Source: Deltaproteobacteria bacterium (GTDB lineage Bacteria; Desulfobacterota; Desulfuromonadia; Desulfuromonadales; JAAYDE01). Taken from it: a stretch of 64,000 bases of DNA. Where the stretch lies: contig JAFGRU010000036.1 in NCBI GenBank assembly GCA_016934985.1, positions 27,100-91,099 on the forward strand. Direction: 5' to 3'. Positions 61,332 through 64,000 of the stretch are shown in pieces. Within the stretch, counting starts at the first letter, position 1; every line of letters starts with the position of its first letter. A model generated the notes under the pieces. That model was not told the origin of the DNA. It saw only the letters and a list, made by a program, of their open reading frames with translations, and searched no databases. A program made the translations under genes and the position numbers.

Positions 61332-63830
61332 ATGAGTGACAGTTTCAATGAACTAGACGAAATCATTGTCGATTTTATCCAGGAAAGTCGTGACATGATT
61401 GATCAGCTTGAGCCGACCATTATTGAATTGGGGCAAAGCTGTCATGCCGTAAACTGTTGGGAGACGCTCAACTGTGAAAAAAACGACTGTAGCCGCCATA
61501 GTCAACAGGTTGATTTTCCCTGTTGGTTGCACAGGGGTTACATTGGAAATGGGGACCAAACCTGTGTCTTTTCCGATTCGGAGGAAGGCTGCAAACAGTG
61601 TCCGGTTTATGAACAAACCAATGGCAACGGCGAAACTATGAATGCCATTTTCCGCCTCTTCCACTCCATGAAAGGAAGTGCCGGATTTCTGGAACTCAAT
61701 AATATTTCAGGGGTTGCCCATGCCGCAGAGAATCTCCTCGACCGAATTCGCGCCGGCAAAATAAAAATGCAGAATGATCACGTCGATCTGCTCTGTCAAT
61801 CCTGCGACTTTGCAAAGGAAGCTCTCGACCAATTGGAGACTCAAGGAGACGACACCGGCATGGGAGACCAGGCTGAAGAGATGAAAAAACTTCTTGAAGA
61901 TGCCGTCGCCGCTGCCGAAAAAGCCGCCGAAGCCATCGGCCAGGATAATGTCGAAGCAGCACCAACAGAACAATCCGCGCCGGGAGCAGATCAAAAAACC
62001 GCAGAAAAGAAAATGGACCTGGATAATCTGGCCAACCTCATCACCCCCGAGATGGTCAATAATTTCGTCCAGGAATCAGACGAACTGCTTCAAACCATTG
62101 AAGGTGGTCTTTTAAGTTGGTCCGAAAATCCGGAAAACCTTGAACCAGTCTCGGATATCTTCCGCAATGTTCACAGCTTTAAGGGCAATTGCGGTTTCTT
62201 CGGTTTCAGTGATCCTGAAAATCTCACTCACAATATGGAAACCCTGCTTGACGCGGTTAGGGACGGTGTTCAACTAACTGCAGAAAATCCTGGTGAATTC
62301 CTCCTTAGCTATCTCGATGTCATAAAAAGTTCTTTGACAGACATCAGTAATGGTGGCCGAGGCGAAATAGAGGACCTCGATCAACACATTCAGGACATCA
62401 AAAACCTGGCAGTTCCCCGCTTTGGGGAAATCATGGTGGAAAAAGGCCTCGTTGAAAAAGAGGTCATCGATGAGGTTCTCGCAAAGAAAAAACGCCCTGT
62501 TGGGGATTACCTTGTCGAAATGGGCAAAGTAACCCAGGACCAGGTAGAAGAAGCTCTGAGCGAACAAACCCAGAAAAAATACAACGCTCCCCCAGTTGCA
62601 AAAACCACTGAAAAAGCCAAACCCGCCTCTGGCACAGCCAAACGTCAGGATATTCGCGTAGATCTTGGCAAACTGGACGATTTGATTAATGTCATTGGCG
62701 AAATGGTCATTGCCGAAAACATGCTGGTCAACAATCCAGACCTGCAGGACCTCGAGCTGGAAAACTTCAATAAAGCCGCGCAACAAATGGGAAAACTGAT
62801 CCGGGAGCTTCAGGAAATGGCCATGACCATTCGCATGATTCCGGTCTCAGGGCTTTTCAAACGCATGATCCGCCTGGTCCATGACCTTTCGGTCAAATCC
62901 GGGAAAAAGGTCGATTTGAAACTGCTCGGCGAAGAAACCGAAGTGGATAAAACTGTTGTGGAAACCATTACCGACCCCTTGGTTCATCTGCTTCGCAATT
63001 CTCTCGACCACGGATTGGAAACTCCAGCGGAAAGAATCCAGAACGGAAAATCGGAAAAAGGAACGGTTAAGCTTTCAGCTCGTCACGAAGAAGGGGAAGT
63101 CTGGATTACCGTCGAAGATGATGGGCGGGGCCTGAACAAAGAAAAAATTATTGAAAAGGCTAGAAGCAAGGGCCTCATCCAAGGCGATGGCTCGGATATG
63201 TCGGACAAAGCCATTTTTGGCCTCATTTTCCATGCCGGTTTTTCTACTGCCGACAAAATCACCGATGTTTCAGGCCGTGGCGTGGGTATGGACGTTGTAA
63301 AGCAGAACCTGGAAAAAATCAAAGGAAAAATAGAGGTCCAAAGCCAACCGGGCAAAGGCACCCAGTTGAAACTCCGTATCCCTCTCACGCTGGCAATTAT
63401 CGACGGCATGTTGGTACGAGTCGGGAAAACCAAATGTATCGCACCGCTTATTTCCATCCGGGAAATCATCCGTCCTTCCGCTAAGGACATCACCGTTACA
63501 CCCAACGGCCAGCAACTGGCGAAGATTCGGGAAAAATTCTTCCCCATCCATCGCCTTGCCGATGTCCTTCAAAAACCGACCGACTGTGAAAACATCGAAG
63601 AAAGCGTTTTGGTTGTCATGGAAGACCAGGGTACAAGCTTCTGTCTCCAGGTGGATGAAATTCTTGGTCAACAGCAGACGGTCATCAAGGGATTGTCTGA
63701 TTATATCGGCAATGTCAGGGGAATTTCGGGCTGTACGATTCTAGGCAACGGAGATGTCTGTCTTATTCTCGATATCGGATCTCTTATTGAGATGGAATAC
63801 GGTGAACAATTACAGGCAGCAAATGCCTGA
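61332..63830 (+). CDS. cheA: Chemotaxis histidine kinase CheA with two-CW insertion and MshEN-like segment
   Basis: An 832-residue kinase. The first HPt domain has its phospho-His111 in FRLFHSMKGSAGF, but between helix 1 and that helix is an 8-cysteine module (Cys37, 42, 48, 53, 64, 78, 87, 90) with CWE and PCW, the two-CW pattern. A second HPt has His281 (NVHSFKGNCGF). Residues 363-415 form two RFGEIMVEKG/PVGDYLVEMG repeats resembling MshEN. The dimerisation, ATPase (HLLRNSLDHG; DDGRG) and CheW-like domains then follow in normal order. ATG at 61332 lies after GGGAGA; a start six codons upstream is less likely. It probably feeds CheY to FliM. What the cysteine module senses is unknown. Confidence 0.92.
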   Translation: MSDSFNELDEIIVDFIQESRDMIDQLEPTIIELGQSCHAVNCWETLNCEKNDCSRHSQQVDFPCWLHRGYIGNGDQTCVFSDSEEGCKQCPVYEQTNGNGETMNAIFRLFHSMKGSAGFLELNNISGVAHAAENLLDRIRAGKIKMQNDHVDLLCQSCDFAKEALDQLETQGDDTGMGDQAEEMKKLLEDAVAAAEKAAEAIGQDNVEAAPTEQSAPGADQKTAEKKMDLDNLANLITPEMVNNFVQESDELLQTIEGGLLSWSENPENLEPVSDIFRNVHSFKGNCGFFGFSDPENLTHNMETLLDAVRDGVQLTAENPGEFLLSYLDVIKSSLTDISNGGRGEIEDLDQHIQDIKNLAVPRFGEIMVEKGLVEKEVIDEVLAKKKRPVGDYLVEMGKVTQDQVEEALSEQTQKKYNAPPVAKTTEKAKPASGTAKRQDIRVDLGKLDDLINVIGEMVIAENMLVNNPDLQDLELENFNKAAQQMGKLIRELQEMAMTIRMIPVSGLFKRMIRLVHDLSVKSGKKVDLKLLGEETEVDKTVVETITDPLVHLLRNSLDHGLETPAERIQNGKSEKGTVKLSARHEEGEVWITVEDDGRGLNKEKIIEKARSKGLIQGDGSDMSDKAIFGLIFHAGFSTADKITDVSGRGVGMDVVKQNLEKIKGKIEVQSQPGKGTQLKLRIPLTLAIIDGMLVRVGKTKCIAPLISIREIIRPSAKDITVTPNGQQLAKIREKFFPIHRLADVLQKPTDCENIEESVLVVMEDQGTSFCLQVDEILGQQQTVIKGLSDYIGNVRGISGCTILGNGDVCLILDIGSLIEMEYGEQLQAANA

Positions 63831-63898
63831 TGAAAAGAAAAGAGACATCCATTCAGGATATTTAGGCGAGAAAAAATAGAAAAAAGGAGGCATTCGCA

Positions 63899-64000
63899 AT
63901 GGAAGAGAACACGGCAAGAAAAGCCGTCGAAGAAAATGACGACTTCGGAATCGAAGAGGATACCCTGAAAGGGCGTTTCCTCACCTTCCGTCTGGCGGAA
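63899..64000 (+). CDS. CheW-like coupling protein (cut by window end)
   Basis: The first 34 codons are visible: an acidic lead followed by LKGRFLTFRLAE, the opening strand of a CheW domain. AAGGAGG precedes the ATG. Its place directly after cheA supports CheW, the adaptor between receptors and CheA. Confidence 0.78.
   Translation, partial: MEENTARKAVEENDDFGIEEDTLKGRFLTFRLAE

Noticed and set aside
1..64000. CRISPR arrays, insertion sequences, tRNA or rRNA genes
   Set aside because: No regularly spaced repeats, transposase-like proteins or recognisable RNA gene folds were seen on reading.

Overview
The window looks like chromosome of a motile, strictly respiratory or fermentative deltaproteobacterium of the Desulfuromonas/Geobacter type (Desulfobacterota). 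This is inferred from the order of the flagellar genes (motAB-fliLMNOPQR-flhBAFG-fliA, flgMNKL-csrA-fliW), the mixture of sigma-54 and sigma-28 promoters, a CheA carrying a cysteine-rich two-CW module, and TRAP-type carboxylate uptake. No rRNA, tRNA, insertion sequence, prophage or CRISPR array was seen.

Region 1 (1-2.6 kb, minus strand): a response regulator cut by the window edge and the tRNA-modifying enzyme MiaB, followed by about 0.8 kb without a convincing gene.

Region 2 (2.58-11.9 kb, plus strand): the most novel part. A near-perfect sigma-70 promoter with an overlapping inverted repeat precedes an IclR regulator. Then come a complete tripartite TRAP transporter (in the unusual order M-P-Q), a LarA-type nickel-pincer hydroxyacid racemase/epimerase, an enolase paralogue that keeps the metal ligands and lysine base but has lost the other catalytic residues, a glycerate 2-kinase of the MOFRL family, and a D-2-hydroxyacid dehydrogenase. 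Read together, this is a catabolic operon for a hydroxy-carboxylic acid. Substrate uptake, configuration change at C2, an enolate-forming step, phosphorylation and redox conversion are all encoded side by side. The substrate is not known from sequence; glycerate or a larger sugar acid are the simplest guesses.

Region 3 (12-16.1 kb): a lipoprotein-like M48 peptidase relative with TPR repeats whose zinc motif lacks the catalytic glutamate (minus), the ribosome-associated GTPase TypA/BipA and an AMMECR1-domain protein (both plus).

Region 4 (16.2-61 kb, minus strand): an almost complete flagellar regulon. Reading in the direction of transcription: a LysM/TPR periplasmic protein, flgBC-fliEFGHIJ-motE-fliK-flgDE, terminator, motAB-fliLMNOPQR-flhBAFG-fliA-DUF2802-flgFGAHIJ, flgMNKL-csrA-fliW, a TPR-OGT-methyltransferase fusion, flagellin fliC, terminator, flaG-fliDST, two PilZ proteins, and a FliK-like/FlhB-like pair. 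Sigma-54 promoters start the flgB and motA blocks, while sigma-28 promoters precede flgF, flgM and fliC. The order matches a hierarchy of basal body, then hook, then filament. The fliC leader carries a hairpin with GGA in its loop plus a GGAGG Shine-Dalgarno, which fits CsrA repression relieved by FliW.

Region 5 (61-64 kb, plus strand): a divergently transcribed sigma-54 promoter drives a CheA kinase with an inserted cysteine module and an MshEN-like segment, followed by a CheW that runs off the window.
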